The notes: generated from the sequence alone by a model not told the origin. DNA of 64,000 nucleotides from OAS926 sp035503715 (GCA_035503715.1 DATJTE010000246.1:1-64000), one strand, 5' to 3'. Positions 45,186 through 55,655 are shown, numbered from the stretch's first letter. Translations and numbers: made by a program.

Positions 45186-47489
45186 ATGAAGGAAACCCGC
45201 GCGAACGCCGCCAAAGAGCCCGCTTTGGGCATGGCATCGCAGAGCGATGTCGATGCCATTGTGGAGGGCCGTCACGGCAACCCGTTCGCGGTTTTGGGTG
45301 TTCAGGAAGCCGGCAAAAGCTTCGTCGCCCGCTGTTTTATCCCGCACGCCGAGGCTGTCACGGCCTATACGCTGGCCGATGAAGAGATCGGCGCGCTCGA
45401 GCGCCGGCACGACGAGGGCTTTTTCGAGGGCGTCGTTTCGATCACCAAACGCCAGCCCATCAAATATCACGCCAAAAATCTCGGCGGCGATTGGTGGGTG
45501 ACCGACGCCTATTCATTTGGTCCCGTCCTCGGCCCGATGGACGATTATTACATCGGCCAGGGCTCTCATCTCCGGCTGTTCGACAAACTCGGCGCGCATG
45601 AGATCGAGCACGAAGGCGCAACCGGCGTGCACTTCGCAGTCTGGGCGCCGAACGCCAAGCGCGTGTCCGTCGTCGGCGACTTCAACGATTGGGATGGACG
45701 CCGCCACGAGATGCGGCATCGTCAGGATACGGGCATCTGGGAAATCTTCGTGCCCGACATCGGACCTTACCGCGCCTACAAATTCGAGATCCTCGGCCCG
45801 GACAAGGCAGCGCTGCCGCTCAAAGCTGATCCGTTCGCATTCCGCTCCGAACTCCGGCCGGCGACTGCCTCCGTCACCTCAAAGCCGATTGCGCATGATT
45901 GGGGTGACGAGGCGCACCGCGACCACTGGAAGAAGGCTCAGGCGCGTCGTGAGCCAGTCTCCATCTACGAAGTCCATGCCGGCTCCTGGCAGCGCGATGA
46001 CAATGGCGAGTTCCTGCCATGGGATCGGCTGGCAGAGCTGCTGATCCCGTATTGTGTCGAGACGGGTTTCACGCACATCGAATTCCTGCCCATCAGCGAG
46101 CATCCATACGATCCGTCCTGGGGCTACCAGACCACGGGCCTCTACGCGCCGAGCGCGCGCTTCGGCGAGCCGGAAGGTTTTGCGCGCTTCATCGACGGCG
46201 CGCACCGCGCCGGCATCGGCGTCATCCTCGACTGGGTGCCCGCGCACTTCCCGACCGATGCGCACGGTCTGTCGAAATTCGACGGCACCGCGCTCTATGA
46301 GCATGCCGATCCGCGCCAAGGGTTTCATCCGGACTGGCACACCGCGATCTATAATTTCGACCGCCGCGAGGTTTCATCCTACCTCGTCAATAACGCGCTG
46401 TTCTGGGCGGAAAAATACCACATCGACGGACTGCGCGTGGATGCGGTCGCGTCCATGCTCTACCTCGACTACTCGCGAAAACAAGGCGAGTGGATTCCGA
46501 ACGAGAAGGGCGGCCGCGAAAACCTCGGCGCGGTGAAATTCCTGCAGGCGATGAACCAGCAGATCTACGGCCAGCATCCCGGCGTCATGACGATTGCCGA
46601 GGAATCGACGTCATGGCCAAAAGTGTCGCAACCGGTGCACGAGGGCGGCTTGGGCTTCGGCTTCAAGTGGAACATGGGCTTCATGCACGACACGCTAAAA
46701 TATCTGGCGCGTGAACCGATCCACCGCAAGCACCATCACGACGAGATCACCTTCGGCCTGCTATACGCTTTCAGCGAAAATTTCGTCCTGCCGCTCTCCC
46801 ATGACGAGGTCGTGCACGGCAAGGGCACGCTGCTGCACATGATGGCCGGCGACGACTGGCAGAAATTCGCGACGCTGCGCGCCTACTACGCCTTCATGTG
46901 GGGCTATCCTGGCAAGAAGCTGCTCTTCATGGGGCAGGAATTCGCGCAGCGCTCCGAATGGAACGAAGCGAAGGCGCTCGACTGGCATCTGATGAATTAC
47001 GAGCCGCATCGAGGTGTCTGGAAGACCGTGCGCGACCTGAACTACCTCTACCGGTCGCGCCCGGCGCTGCACGCTCGCGACTGCGAGCCGGAGGGCTTCG
47101 AGTGGCTTGTCGTCGACGACAGGGAGAACTCAACCTTCGCTTGGCTGCGCAAGGCGCCCGGCGGTAATCCGATCGCGGTCATCTCCAATTTCACGCCGGT
47201 GGCGCGCGAAGGCTATCGGCTGCCGCTGCCGGAAGCGGGCACATGGCGCGAGATCATCAACACCGATGCGGCCGACTATGGCGGCAGCGGCATTGGCAAT
47301 GCCGGCACGGTCATCGCGCGTAACGCTGGCAGCGGGGCGGAGGCAATCGTGACGCTGCCGCCGCTAGCGACGATCATGCTGGAATTCGTGGCGGCCGCTG
47401 CCGGGGAGGCGAAAGCGGCAGCGGCGGATGTTGCGAAAAAACCCGCCAAACCGGCCGCTGCAAAGGTCGGTGCGACGGCGAAGACTTGA
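45186..47489 (+). CDS. glgB: 1,4-alpha-glucan branching enzyme
   Basis: 767 residues; ATG 45186 with GGGGAGG upstream. N-terminal CBM48 domains (VHFAVWAPNAKRVSVVGDFN) precede a GH13 barrel with nucleophile DGLRVDAVASML (Asp), acid/base MTIAEESTSWP (Glu) and third carboxylate LSHDEVVHGK (Asp). It moves alpha-1,4 chains to alpha-1,6 branches in glycogen. The last 45 residues are an Ala/Lys-rich low-complexity tail not needed for the fold. It lies 51 bases after glgP. Confidence 0.95.
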   Translation: MKETRANAAKEPALGMASQSDVDAIVEGRHGNPFAVLGVQEAGKSFVARCFIPHAEAVTAYTLADEEIGALERRHDEGFFEGVVSITKRQPIKYHAKNLGGDWWVTDAYSFGPVLGPMDDYYIGQGSHLRLFDKLGAHEIEHEGATGVHFAVWAPNAKRVSVVGDFNDWDGRRHEMRHRQDTGIWEIFVPDIGPYRAYKFEILGPDKAALPLKADPFAFRSELRPATASVTSKPIAHDWGDEAHRDHWKKAQARREPVSIYEVHAGSWQRDDNGEFLPWDRLAELLIPYCVETGFTHIEFLPISEHPYDPSWGYQTTGLYAPSARFGEPEGFARFIDGAHRAGIGVILDWVPAHFPTDAHGLSKFDGTALYEHADPRQGFHPDWHTAIYNFDRREVSSYLVNNALFWAEKYHIDGLRVDAVASMLYLDYSRKQGEWIPNEKGGRENLGAVKFLQAMNQQIYGQHPGVMTIAEESTSWPKVSQPVHEGGLGFGFKWNMGFMHDTLKYLAREPIHRKHHHDEITFGLLYAFSENFVLPLSHDEVVHGKGTLLHMMAGDDWQKFATLRAYYAFMWGYPGKKLLFMGQEFAQRSEWNEAKALDWHLMNYEPHRGVWKTVRDLNYLYRSRPALHARDCEPEGFEWLVVDDRENSTFAWLRKAPGGNPIAVISNFTPVAREGYRLPLPEAGTWREIINTDAADYGGSGIGNAGTVIARNAGSGAEAIVTLPPLATIMLEFVAAAAGEAKAAAADVAKKPAKPAAAKVGATAKT

Positions 47490-47503
47490 GTGGGAGGGAC
47501 GTC

Positions 47504-48766
47504 ATGGAGTTGAAACGAACCCAGCCATTGGCCCGCGACGCGATGGCCTATGTGCTCGCGGGCGGGCGCGGCAGCCGCTTGAAGGAACTCACCGACCGAA
47601 GAGCGAAGCCCGCGGTCTATTTCGGCGGCAAGACCCGCATCATCGACTTCGCGCTATCCAATGCGCTCAACTCCGGCATCCGCCGTCTCGCGGTTGCGAC
47701 ACAGTACAAGGCGCACTCGCTGATCCGCCACCTGCAGCGCGGCTGGAACTTCCTCCGCCCTGAGCGAAACGAAAGCTTCGACATTCTGCCGGCCAGCCAG
47801 CGCGTCTCCGAGACTCAGTGGTATGAGGGGACGGCCGACGCCGTCTATCAGAACATCGATATCATCGAGAGCTACAATCCCGAGTTCATGGTGATCCTCG
47901 CCGGCGATCACATCTACAAGATGGACTACGAGATGATGCTGCGCCAGCACGTCGATGCCGGCGCTGACGTCACCGTCGGCTGCCTTGAAGTGCCGCGCAT
48001 GGAGGCGACCGGCTTCGGCGTCATGCATGTCGACGGCAAGGACAACATCATCGCCTTTGTCGAGAAGCCGGCCGATCCGCCCGGCATCCCCGATAAGCCG
48101 GAGTTTGCGTTGGCCTCCATGGGCATCTACGTCTTCCGCACGAAGTTCCTGATGGAGCAGTTGCGGCGCGACGCGGCGACGGAAGGCTCGAGCCGCGACT
48201 TTGGCAAGGACATCATCCCCTTCATTGTTGCGCACGGCAAGGCGATCGCGCATCGTTTCACGAAATCCTGCGTGCGCTCCTCGATGGAGGCCGAGGCTTA
48301 CTGGCGCGACGTGGGAACCGTCGACGCATACTGGGAAGCCAACATCGACCTGACGGACGTCACGCCCGAACTCGACCTCTACGATCGCGACTGGCCGATC
48401 TGGACTTATGCCGAATTGAAGCCGCCGGCAAAGTTTGTGCATGACGAGGAAGGCAGGCGCGGTTCGGCCGTGTCGTCGCTTGTGTCTGGCGACTGCATCA
48501 TTTCGGGCGCCAGCCTGAAGCGCAGCCTGATCTTCACCGGCGCGCGCATCAATTCCTACTCCAAGCTGGAAGATGTGGTGATGCTGCCCGACTGCGTGGT
48601 CGGCCGCAACGTGCGGCTGAAGCGCGTGGTGATCGACCACGGTGTGAAAATCCCGGAAGGGCTGGTGGTCGGCGAAGACCCGAAACTGGACGCGAAGCGC
48701 TTCCGCCTGTCGGAGAAGGGGATTGCACTGGTCACCCAGCCGATGATCGACCAATTGAAGCTCTAG
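47504..48766 (+). CDS. glgC: Glucose-1-phosphate adenylyltransferase
   Basis: 420 residues from ATG 47504, chosen for the GGGAGGG site six bases upstream and the family length; an earlier in-frame ATG-like start at 47486 overlaps glgB. It shows AYVLAGGRGSRLKELTDRRA (nucleotide-binding loop and allosteric Lys region), FILAGDHIYKMDYE-type MVILAGDHIYKMDYE, AFVEKPADPP (sugar-binding) and SSMEAEAYWRDVGTVDAYW. It makes ADP-glucose, the committed step of glycogen synthesis, normally activated by glycolytic intermediates. It is followed after two bases by glgA. Confidence 0.96.
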   Translation: MELKRTQPLARDAMAYVLAGGRGSRLKELTDRRAKPAVYFGGKTRIIDFALSNALNSGIRRLAVATQYKAHSLIRHLQRGWNFLRPERNESFDILPASQRVSETQWYEGTADAVYQNIDIIESYNPEFMVILAGDHIYKMDYEMMLRQHVDAGADVTVGCLEVPRMEATGFGVMHVDGKDNIIAFVEKPADPPGIPDKPEFALASMGIYVFRTKFLMEQLRRDAATEGSSRDFGKDIIPFIVAHGKAIAHRFTKSCVRSSMEAEAYWRDVGTVDAYWEANIDLTDVTPELDLYDRDWPIWTYAELKPPAKFVHDEEGRRGSAVSSLVSGDCIISGASLKRSLIFTGARINSYSKLEDVVMLPDCVVGRNVRLKRVVIDHGVKIPEGLVVGEDPKLDAKRFRLSEKGIALVTQPMIDQLKL

Positions 48767-48768
48767 CG

Positions 48769-50214
48769 ATGAAAGTCCTCTCGATCGCCTCGGAAATCTT
48801 TCCGCTGGTGAAAACCGGCGGGCTGGCTGATGTGACCGGCGCATTGCCGCTTGCCATGGCGCCGCTCGGCATTGAGATGGGATCGTTCGTTCCCGGTTAC
48901 CCGGCCGTTCTCGACAAGCTGCGGAAAAAGAAAAGCGTCCACTCCTACACGGCGCTGCAGGGTGGACCAGCCGCAATCGTCGCCGGCACGGCGTCCGGGC
49001 TCAATCTGCTCGTGCTCGACGCGCCTCATCTCTTCAATCGGCCGGGCGGACCTTATGGCGACACGAGCGGCGCCGACTGGCCGGACAACTGGCGCCGCTT
49101 CGCCGCTTTCTGCCTGGCGGCGGGCGACATCGCCGCCGGCGCGGTCGATGGCTACAGGCCGGACGTGGTCCACGCGCATGATTGGCAGGCGGCTATGGCG
49201 CTCGCCTACATGCGCCATGGTGCGACGCCCGACACGCCGAAGGTGATCACCGTCCACAACCTTGCTTTCCAGGGCCAGTACGGCGCGTCGATCTTCGGCG
49301 AGCTTGGCTTGCCGCCGGAAGCGATGTCCGTCGATGGCGTCGAATATTATGGCGGCGTCGGTTACCTGAAGGCGGGTCTGCAGGCAGCCTGGGCGATCAC
49401 CACCGTCAGCCCGACCTATGCGCAGGAGATCCGCACGCCGGAATTCGGCATGGGGCTCGACGGGCTGGTCAATCTGCGCGCCGCCGATCTGGTTGGCATC
49501 GTCAACGGCATCGACACCGACATATGGGACCCGGCGACAGACGAGCACTTGGTCACTACCTACACCGCCCGCACTCTTAAGGCGCGCACCGCGAACAAGC
49601 GCGCGATCGAGGATCGTTTCTCGCTGGCGCAGGATGACGGACCGATCTTCTGCGTGGTCAGCCGGCTGACCTGGCAGAAGGGCATGGACATCCTCGCCTC
49701 GCAGATCGACGCCATCGCCGGCATGGGGGCGCGGCTTGCCGTGCTTGGCTCGGGCGACCGCGCGCTGGAAGGCGCGCTTCTCGCGGGCGCTGCCCGTCAT
49801 CGTGGCCGCATCGGCGTCGTCATTGGTTATGACGAGAGCCTGTCGCACCTCCTGCAGGGCGGCGCCGACGCAATCCTCATCCCGTCACGCTTCGAGCCAT
49901 GCGGTCTGACCCAGCTCTACGGCTTGCGATATGGATGCGTGCCGGTCGTCGCACGCACCGGTGGTCTGGCCGATACCGTCATCGACGCCAATGAGGCAGC
50001 ACTTTCGGCGGGTGTCGCCACCGGCTTCCAGCACGCCGCGTCGAATGGCGACGCCTTCGTGCATGGCGTTCGCCGCGCCGTGGAAGCGTTCGCAAACAAG
50101 CCAGCCTGGGCGGCTCTGCAGAAACAGGGGATGAAGGCCGACGTCTCGTGGGGCAAGAGCGCCGCGCGTTACGCCGATCTCTATCGCACGCTGCTAGCAG
50201 GAAAGACCGCATGA
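48769..50214 (+). CDS. glgA: Glycogen synthase (ADP-glucose, GT5)
   Basis: 481 residues. The N-terminal KTGGLADVTGALP motif binds ADP-glucose; later blocks are VHAHDWQAAMALAYM, VHNLAFQGQYGASIF, CVVSRLTWQKGMDI and SRFEPCGLTQLYGLRYGCVP (second ADP-glucose site with catalytic Glu). It extends alpha-1,4-glucan from ADP-glucose supplied by GlgC. Its stop overlaps the pgm start by four bases (ATGA), and glgC ends two bases before it. Confidence 0.96.
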   Translation: MKVLSIASEIFPLVKTGGLADVTGALPLAMAPLGIEMGSFVPGYPAVLDKLRKKKSVHSYTALQGGPAAIVAGTASGLNLLVLDAPHLFNRPGGPYGDTSGADWPDNWRRFAAFCLAAGDIAAGAVDGYRPDVVHAHDWQAAMALAYMRHGATPDTPKVITVHNLAFQGQYGASIFGELGLPPEAMSVDGVEYYGGVGYLKAGLQAAWAITTVSPTYAQEIRTPEFGMGLDGLVNLRAADLVGIVNGIDTDIWDPATDEHLVTTYTARTLKARTANKRAIEDRFSLAQDDGPIFCVVSRLTWQKGMDILASQIDAIAGMGARLAVLGSGDRALEGALLAGAARHRGRIGVVIGYDESLSHLLQGGADAILIPSRFEPCGLTQLYGLRYGCVPVVARTGGLADTVIDANEAALSAGVATGFQHAASNGDAFVHGVRRAVEAFANKPAWAALQKQGMKADVSWGKSAARYADLYRTLLAGKTA

Positions 50215-51839
50215 TCCGCACCGTCCAGACCAAACCTTATGACGACCAGAAGCCAGGGACGTCCGGCCTGCGCAAGAAGGTGCCGGTTTTCCAGCAGGAG
50301 AATTACGCCGAGAACTTCATCCAGTCGGTGTTCGACTCGCTCGAAGGCTATCAGGGCAAGACGCTGGCGATCGGCGGCGATGGACGTTACTTCAACCGCG
50401 AGGTGATCGACATCGCCATCCGCATGGCGGCGGCGAACGGTTTCGGCAAAGTCATCGTCGGCAGGGGCGGCATCCTTTCGACGCCCGCCGCCTCGAACAT
50501 CATCCGCAAGTACAAATGTTTCGGCGGCATCATCCTCTCGGCCTCGCACAATCCCGGCGGCCCGCACGAGGACTTCGGCATCAAGTACAACATCGGCAAT
50601 GGTGGGCCGGCGCCGGAAAAGATCACGGACGCGATCTTCGCGCGCTCCAAGGCAATCACCGAGTACCGGATCGCCGACTTCGGGCCGATCGACCTCGATA
50701 CGATCGGATCGACGACGGCCGGCGGCATGATCGTTGAGGTGATCGACCCGGTCGCCGACTATGCGGCGCTGATGGAGACACTCTTCGATTTCGATGCGAT
50801 CCGCGCCATGTTCAAAAGCGGCTTCCGGATGGCGTTCGATTCCATGCATGCGGTGACCGGCCCTTACGCCAAGGAGATTCTGGAGAACCGCCTCGGCGCG
50901 CCGGCCGGCACGGCGCGCAATTTTGTGCCGATGGAGGATTTCGGCGGGCATCATCCCGACCCCAACCTCGTCCACGCCAAGGAGCTCTACGACGAGATGA
51001 TGGCGCCGGGTGCGCCGGATTTCGGCGCGGCTTCCGACGGTGACGGCGACCGCAATCTGATCATCGGACAGGGGATTTTCGTTACCCCGTCGGACTCGCT
51101 GGCTGTGCTCGCCGCCAATGCGCATCTGGCGCCCGGCTACAAGGCTGGCCTGAAGGGCATCGCGCGGTCGATGCCGACGAGCGCCGCCGCCGACCGTGTC
51201 GCGGCGAAGCTGAAGATCGGCATGTACGAGACGCCGACCGGCTGGAAGTTTTTTGGCAACCTGCTCGACGCCGGCAAGGTGACGATCTGCGGCGAGGAAA
51301 GCGCTGGCACCGGTTCCGACCACGTGCGCGAGAAGGACGGCCTCTGGGCGGTGCTTTTGTGGCTGAACATCCTCGCCGTGCGCAAGGAAAGCGCCAAGGA
51401 GATCGTTTCAAAACACTGGGCGGAATATGGCCAGAACTATTATTCGCGGCACGACTACGAAGCGGTTGAGACCGAGAAGGCCAATGCGCTGATCGAAGAG
51501 CTGCGCGGCATGCTCGGCTCGCTGCCCGGCACGAAGATCGGCGCGTTGACGATCGAGGCTGCCGACGAGTTCGCTTATCACGATCCCGTCGATGGCTCGG
51601 TCAGCAAGAACCAGGGCACCCGCGTGATGTTCAAGGGCGGCTCGCGTGTCGTGTTCCGTCTCTCGGGCACCGGCACGTCAGGTGCGACGCTGCGCGTCTA
51701 TATCGAGAAGTATGAGCCCGACGCAGCGAAGCATGGCGGCGACGCGCAGGAAGCGCTTGCGGACCTGATTGCTGCCGCCGACGAGATCGCTGGCATTCGC
51801 AGGCATACCGGCCGCGCCGCGCCGACGGTCATTACCTGA
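50211..51839 (+). CDS. pgm: Alpha-phosphoglucomutase
   Basis: 542 residues from ATG 50211. Active-site phosphoserine loop ILSASHNPGGPHEDFGIKY, metal loop ASDGDGDRNLI, sugar-binding CGEESAGTGSDHVREKDG and phosphate-binding RLSGTGTSGATLRVYIE are all intact. It interconverts glucose-6-phosphate and glucose-1-phosphate, linking central metabolism to GlgC and GlgP. Start overlaps the glgA stop, and its stop overlaps the glgX start by one base. Confidence 0.95.
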   Translation: MIRTVQTKPYDDQKPGTSGLRKKVPVFQQENYAENFIQSVFDSLEGYQGKTLAIGGDGRYFNREVIDIAIRMAAANGFGKVIVGRGGILSTPAASNIIRKYKCFGGIILSASHNPGGPHEDFGIKYNIGNGGPAPEKITDAIFARSKAITEYRIADFGPIDLDTIGSTTAGGMIVEVIDPVADYAALMETLFDFDAIRAMFKSGFRMAFDSMHAVTGPYAKEILENRLGAPAGTARNFVPMEDFGGHHPDPNLVHAKELYDEMMAPGAPDFGAASDGDGDRNLIIGQGIFVTPSDSLAVLAANAHLAPGYKAGLKGIARSMPTSAAADRVAAKLKIGMYETPTGWKFFGNLLDAGKVTICGEESAGTGSDHVREKDGLWAVLLWLNILAVRKESAKEIVSKHWAEYGQNYYSRHDYEAVETEKANALIEELRGMLGSLPGTKIGALTIEAADEFAYHDPVDGSVSKNQGTRVMFKGGSRVVFRLSGTGTSGATLRVYIEKYEPDAAKHGGDAQEALADLIAAADEIAGIRRHTGRAAPTVIT

Positions 51840-53839
51840 TGCAGCACGCCGAAAGGCGCCTTGGAGCCGAAGTCACATCGGGCAGCGTCCGCTTCTCCGT
51901 TCGTTCCGAGACTGCTGACCGCATCTGGGTCTCGATCTTCGACTCGGCTGGCGAGCGTGAGACCGATCGCATCGAACTCGCGCGCGGCGAAGATTTCATT
52001 TTCAGCGTACTCGTCCCTGGCATCAGCGAAGGCACGCGCTACGGCTTTCGGGCCGACGGCGAGTATGCGCCGACGAAGGGTCTCTGGTTCGATCCCGACA
52101 AGCTGCTTGTCGATCCATATGCGATTGAGGTCGACCGCCGATATGTGCAGGATCTAAAGCTCGCCGCTCCGCGAGGGCAAGGCGAAGACACTGCGCCACT
52201 GGTGCCTAAGGCAGTGGTTCGAAATATCGAGCCTGCATCCGACCGGTCACCGATTTTCCAGCCCGGCGGATTGATCTACGAGGTCCCGGTCCGCGCCTTC
52301 ACCAAACTTCACCCCGACGTTCCGGAATCCGAGCGCGGGACGATCCGCGCGGTCGCGCATCCCGCGATCATCGCGCATCTCAAAAAGCTCGGCGTTGGCG
52401 CTTTGGAATTGATGCCCATTACCGCGACGATTGACGAACGCCACCTTCCGCCGCTCGGGCTCGCGAATGTCTGGGGCTACAATCCCTTGACTTTTATGGC
52501 GCTCGACCCGCGCCTGGCGCCGGGCGGGATCGCCGACCTTCGCGAAACAGTGGCAGCGCTGCGCAAGGAAGGCATCGGCGTCATTCTCGACCTGGTCTTC
52601 AACCATACCGGCGAAGCCGACGTGGCCGGCCCGACGCTCTCATTTCGCGGCTTGGACAATCGCCTCTATTACCGCAACGACCGAACTGGCCGGCTTGTCA
52701 ACGATACCGGTTGCGGCAACACCCTCGATTGCACACAGCCGGCGGTGATTGAGATGGTGCTGGCATCGCTCCGTCACTTTGTATTGAACGCCGGCGTCGA
52801 CGGCTTCAGGTTTGATCTCGCGCCGGTTCTAGGCCGCACGGACCGTGGCTTCGATCCCAACGCGCCCTTATTGAGCGCCATCGCAACTGATCCAATCCTT
52901 GCGGACCGTGTGCTGATCGCCGAGCCTTGGGACGTCGGTGAGAATGGCTACCAGCTCGGCAATTTCCCCGCAAAATTCCTCGAATGGAACGATCACTACC
53001 GCGACGATATCAGGCGCTTCTGGCGCAACGACCGTGGCACGATCGGCCTGCTCGCGACGCGGCTTGCCGGCTCATCGGATATTTTCGCGCGCGGCGGGCA
53101 GTCAATGACGCGCAGCGTCAACTTCCTTGCCGCGCATGACGGTTTCACGCTCGCCGACCTGTCCCGATACGAGCGCAAGCACAATGAGGCGAACGGCGAA
53201 CGCAATCGCGATGGCCACAGCGAGAACTTTTCTTGGAACAACGGCGTGGAAGGCGACAGCGCCAACCCGAAAATCGTCGAGAGCCGGCGGCGCGATGCCT
53301 TCGCGATGCTGGCGACGCTGTTTGCGTCGCGCGGCACGATCATGCTCACCGCCGGCGACGAGTTCGGCCGCAGCCAGTGCGGCAATAACAATGCTTATGC
53401 GCAGGATAATCAGATCACCTGGCTCGACTGGGCAAAGCGCGACACGGCGCTCGAAGCACATGTTATGGCGCTGGCCGCGCTGCGGGCGGCGTTTCCCGCA
53501 CTTGGCAAGCAGGATTTCCTCACCGGGCGGGCAGTGGACAACGGCTTCCCGGACGTCGAATGGCTGCCCGAAACCGGCGAGCGAATGACCGAGCACAACT
53601 GGCAGGATCGCGACCGGCACAGGCTCACGATGTTGCTTGCGTCCGAGTCCGGAGCCCGCCTGGCGGTCCTGATCAATGGCGACCGCCGCTCCTGCGTGTT
53701 CAGCCTGCCTGCACGGGACGGCTATGCGTGGAGACCCGCTGCTGGAACCGAGCGCGACATTTTGCGAAATCTCGAAGAGGGCGGTGTCCTCATCGAGCGC
53801 CGGTCCGTGGTATTCTTGAAAGAAGCAGCCAACACGTGA
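51839..53839 (+). CDS. glgX: Glycogen debranching enzyme
   Basis: 666 residues, in the GlgX range. Domain order: N-terminal CBM48 (SGSVRFSVRSETADRIWVSI), GH13 barrel with DLVFNHTGEAD, GFRFDLAPVLGRT (nucleophile Asp), RVLIAEPWDVGENGY (acid/base Glu) and VNFLAAHDGFTLADL (third Asp), then a C-terminal beta domain. It hydrolyses alpha-1,6 branches left after phosphorylase action. It is the last gene of the glg operon and ends 58 bases before the tRNA on the opposite strand. Confidence 0.93.
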   Translation: MQHAERRLGAEVTSGSVRFSVRSETADRIWVSIFDSAGERETDRIELARGEDFIFSVLVPGISEGTRYGFRADGEYAPTKGLWFDPDKLLVDPYAIEVDRRYVQDLKLAAPRGQGEDTAPLVPKAVVRNIEPASDRSPIFQPGGLIYEVPVRAFTKLHPDVPESERGTIRAVAHPAIIAHLKKLGVGALELMPITATIDERHLPPLGLANVWGYNPLTFMALDPRLAPGGIADLRETVAALRKEGIGVILDLVFNHTGEADVAGPTLSFRGLDNRLYYRNDRTGRLVNDTGCGNTLDCTQPAVIEMVLASLRHFVLNAGVDGFRFDLAPVLGRTDRGFDPNAPLLSAIATDPILADRVLIAEPWDVGENGYQLGNFPAKFLEWNDHYRDDIRRFWRNDRGTIGLLATRLAGSSDIFARGGQSMTRSVNFLAAHDGFTLADLSRYERKHNEANGERNRDGHSENFSWNNGVEGDSANPKIVESRRRDAFAMLATLFASRGTIMLTAGDEFGRSQCGNNNAYAQDNQITWLDWAKRDTALEAHVMALAALRAAFPALGKQDFLTGRAVDNGFPDVEWLPETGERMTEHNWQDRDRHRLTMLLASESGARLAVLINGDRRSCVFSLPARDGYAWRPAAGTERDILRNLEEGGVLIERRSVVFLKEAANT

Positions 53840-53897
53840 ATTTGAGGGGCTGGGTTCGCCAATCAGGGTTAACCATTTGATCGTGGCGGGATTTTTC

Positions 53898-53974
53898 TGG
53901 TCGGAGTGGCAGGATTTGAACCTGCGACCCCATCGTCCCGAACGATGTGCGCTACCAGGCTGCGCTACACTCCG
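53898..53974 (-). tRNA. tRNA-Pro (anticodon CGG)
   Basis: On the minus strand this gives a full cloverleaf: acceptor CGGAGTG paired with CACTCCG, D-arm with AGCCTGGTAGCGC, anticodon stem CATCG/CGATG around loop TTCGGGA (anticodon CGG), and T-arm with GGTTCAAATCC. The 3' CCA is encoded (53898-53900). No integrase or att duplication was seen beside it. Confidence 0.93.
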
Positions 53975-54099
53975 TGACCAGACCGCGGGCTTATAGCCGC
54001 CGCTATTTGATACTGCAAGCAATCAATGACGGCATTGAAAACATGGGTCCACAGACCGGAAAATCCAGCTTAATCCGCCGGTAAGCCGAAGCTTCTAGG

Positions 54100-55653
54100 A
54101 TGACGCAGCAATTTGCGCCGACCGGAGTTTTCTTGAGCCCAAAACCCGCCCAATCGCTGGAGCCGAACACCTATGCGTTCGAGACCACGCCGCTCGTCAA
54201 GGCGTCGGGGTTCCGCGAGTACGACGCGCGCTGGTGGTTCGGCCATCCGGGCTCGGTGAAGCTGCCGGAACTCAACCTGATTGGTGTCCAGGCGCTGGGG
54301 CAGGGGCTGGCGACTTTGATCCGTCGCCAGGGTATCGGGCTTGAGATCGTCGTCGGTCACGACTTTCGTTCCTATTCGCTCTCGATCAAGCTCGCCCTTA
54401 CGTCTGGCCTGATGGCAGCCGGTGCGCGAGTGAAGGACGTCGGACTGGCGCTCTCGCCGATGGCCTATTTCGCACAGTTCCACCTCGATGCGCCTTCCGT
54501 CGCTATGGTGACCGCCTCTCACAATGAGAATGGCTGGACCGGCGTAAAGATGGGTTCCGAGCGCCCGCTGACCTTCGGTCCGGACGAGATGTCGGCGCTG
54601 AAGCAGATCGTGCTCAATGGCGAGGCCGAACTCATCGGCGGCGGGACATACGAATTCGTCGATGGCGTTCGCGCCGCCTACATCGCCGACCTCGTCAAGG
54701 AGGGCCCGGTCAAGCGCAAGCTCAAGGTCGTCGCCGCCTGCGGCAACGGCACGGCTGGAGCCTTCGCGCCGGAAGCACTGGAGCGCACCGGCGTCGAGGT
54801 CATTCCGCTCGATGCCGAACTCGACCACACTTTTCCGCGCTACAACCCGAACCCGGAAGACATGGAGATGCTCCACGCGATCCGTGACAAGGTTCTGGAG
54901 ACCGGGGCTGACATCGGTCTCGGCTTCGACGGCGATGGCGATCGCTGCGGCGTGGTCGACAATGAGGGCAACGAGATTTTCGCCGACAAGATCGGCGTGA
55001 TGCTGGCACGCGATATCTCCTCACTGAATCCCGGTGCGAAATTCGTCGTCGACGTGAAGTCGACGGGCCTGTTCATGACCGATCCGGTCCTGAAACAGAA
55101 CGGGGCCATCACCGACTACTGGAAGACCGGCCATTCCTACATCAAGCGGCGTGTTGCGGAACTTGGCGCTGCCGCCGGTTTCGAGAAGTCAGGGCATTTC
55201 TTCTTCAATCCGCCGATCGGCCGTGGTTATGACGACGGCCTGGTGACGGCGATCGCGATCTGCCGCATGCTCGACCGCAGTCCGTCGAAATCGGTGGCCG
55301 ATCTTTACCGTGCTCTGCCGCAGACATTTGGTACGCCGACCATGTCGCCGCATTGCGCCGACGAGGTGAAATACGGCGTGGTCGAAAGAGTATTGGCCGA
55401 TTTTCGTGCCATGCAGGCTAGCGGCGAGCAATTAGCGGGGCAGCCCATCGCCGATCTGGTGACGGTCAACGGGGTGCGCGTTGTTGCCGAAGACGGCACA
55501 TGGGGCTTGGTGCGCGCCTCGTCCAACAAGCCGGAGCTGGTAGTCGTCGTCGAGAGCCCGGTGTCATCGGCGCGACGACGGGAAATGTTCGAGGCGGTCG
55601 ACGCGGTTCTACGCAAGAATCCTGAAGTCGGCGCCTACAACCAGACCTTTTGA
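54100..55653 (+). CDS. manB: Phosphomannomutase/phosphoglucomutase
   Basis: 517 residues of the alpha-D-phosphohexomutase superfamily: VGHDFRSYSLSIKLAL, phosphoserine loop MVTASHNENGWTGVKMG, metal loop GFDGDGDRCGVVDNEGN, sugar-specificity KTGHSYIKRRVAEL and GHFFFNPPIGRG, and a C-terminal phosphate site. It converts mannose-6-phosphate to mannose-1-phosphate for GDP-mannose made by the next gene. ATG 54100 has weak ribosome signals; a TTG at about 54133 is an alternative. The two bases between its stop and the next ATG suggest coupling. Confidence 0.85.
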   Translation: MTQQFAPTGVFLSPKPAQSLEPNTYAFETTPLVKASGFREYDARWWFGHPGSVKLPELNLIGVQALGQGLATLIRRQGIGLEIVVGHDFRSYSLSIKLALTSGLMAAGARVKDVGLALSPMAYFAQFHLDAPSVAMVTASHNENGWTGVKMGSERPLTFGPDEMSALKQIVLNGEAELIGGGTYEFVDGVRAAYIADLVKEGPVKRKLKVVAACGNGTAGAFAPEALERTGVEVIPLDAELDHTFPRYNPNPEDMEMLHAIRDKVLETGADIGLGFDGDGDRCGVVDNEGNEIFADKIGVMLARDISSLNPGAKFVVDVKSTGLFMTDPVLKQNGAITDYWKTGHSYIKRRVAELGAAAGFEKSGHFFFNPPIGRGYDDGLVTAIAICRMLDRSPSKSVADLYRALPQTFGTPTMSPHCADEVKYGVVERVLADFRAMQASGEQLAGQPIADLVTVNGVRVVAEDGTWGLVRASSNKPELVVVVESPVSSARRREMFEAVDAVLRKNPEVGAYNQTF

Positions 55654-55655
55654 CC

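Noticed and set aside
53898..53974. tRNA-Pro as an integration site
   Set aside because: No integrase, no duplicated tRNA 3' end and no mobile gene beside it; the polysaccharide region starts far away.
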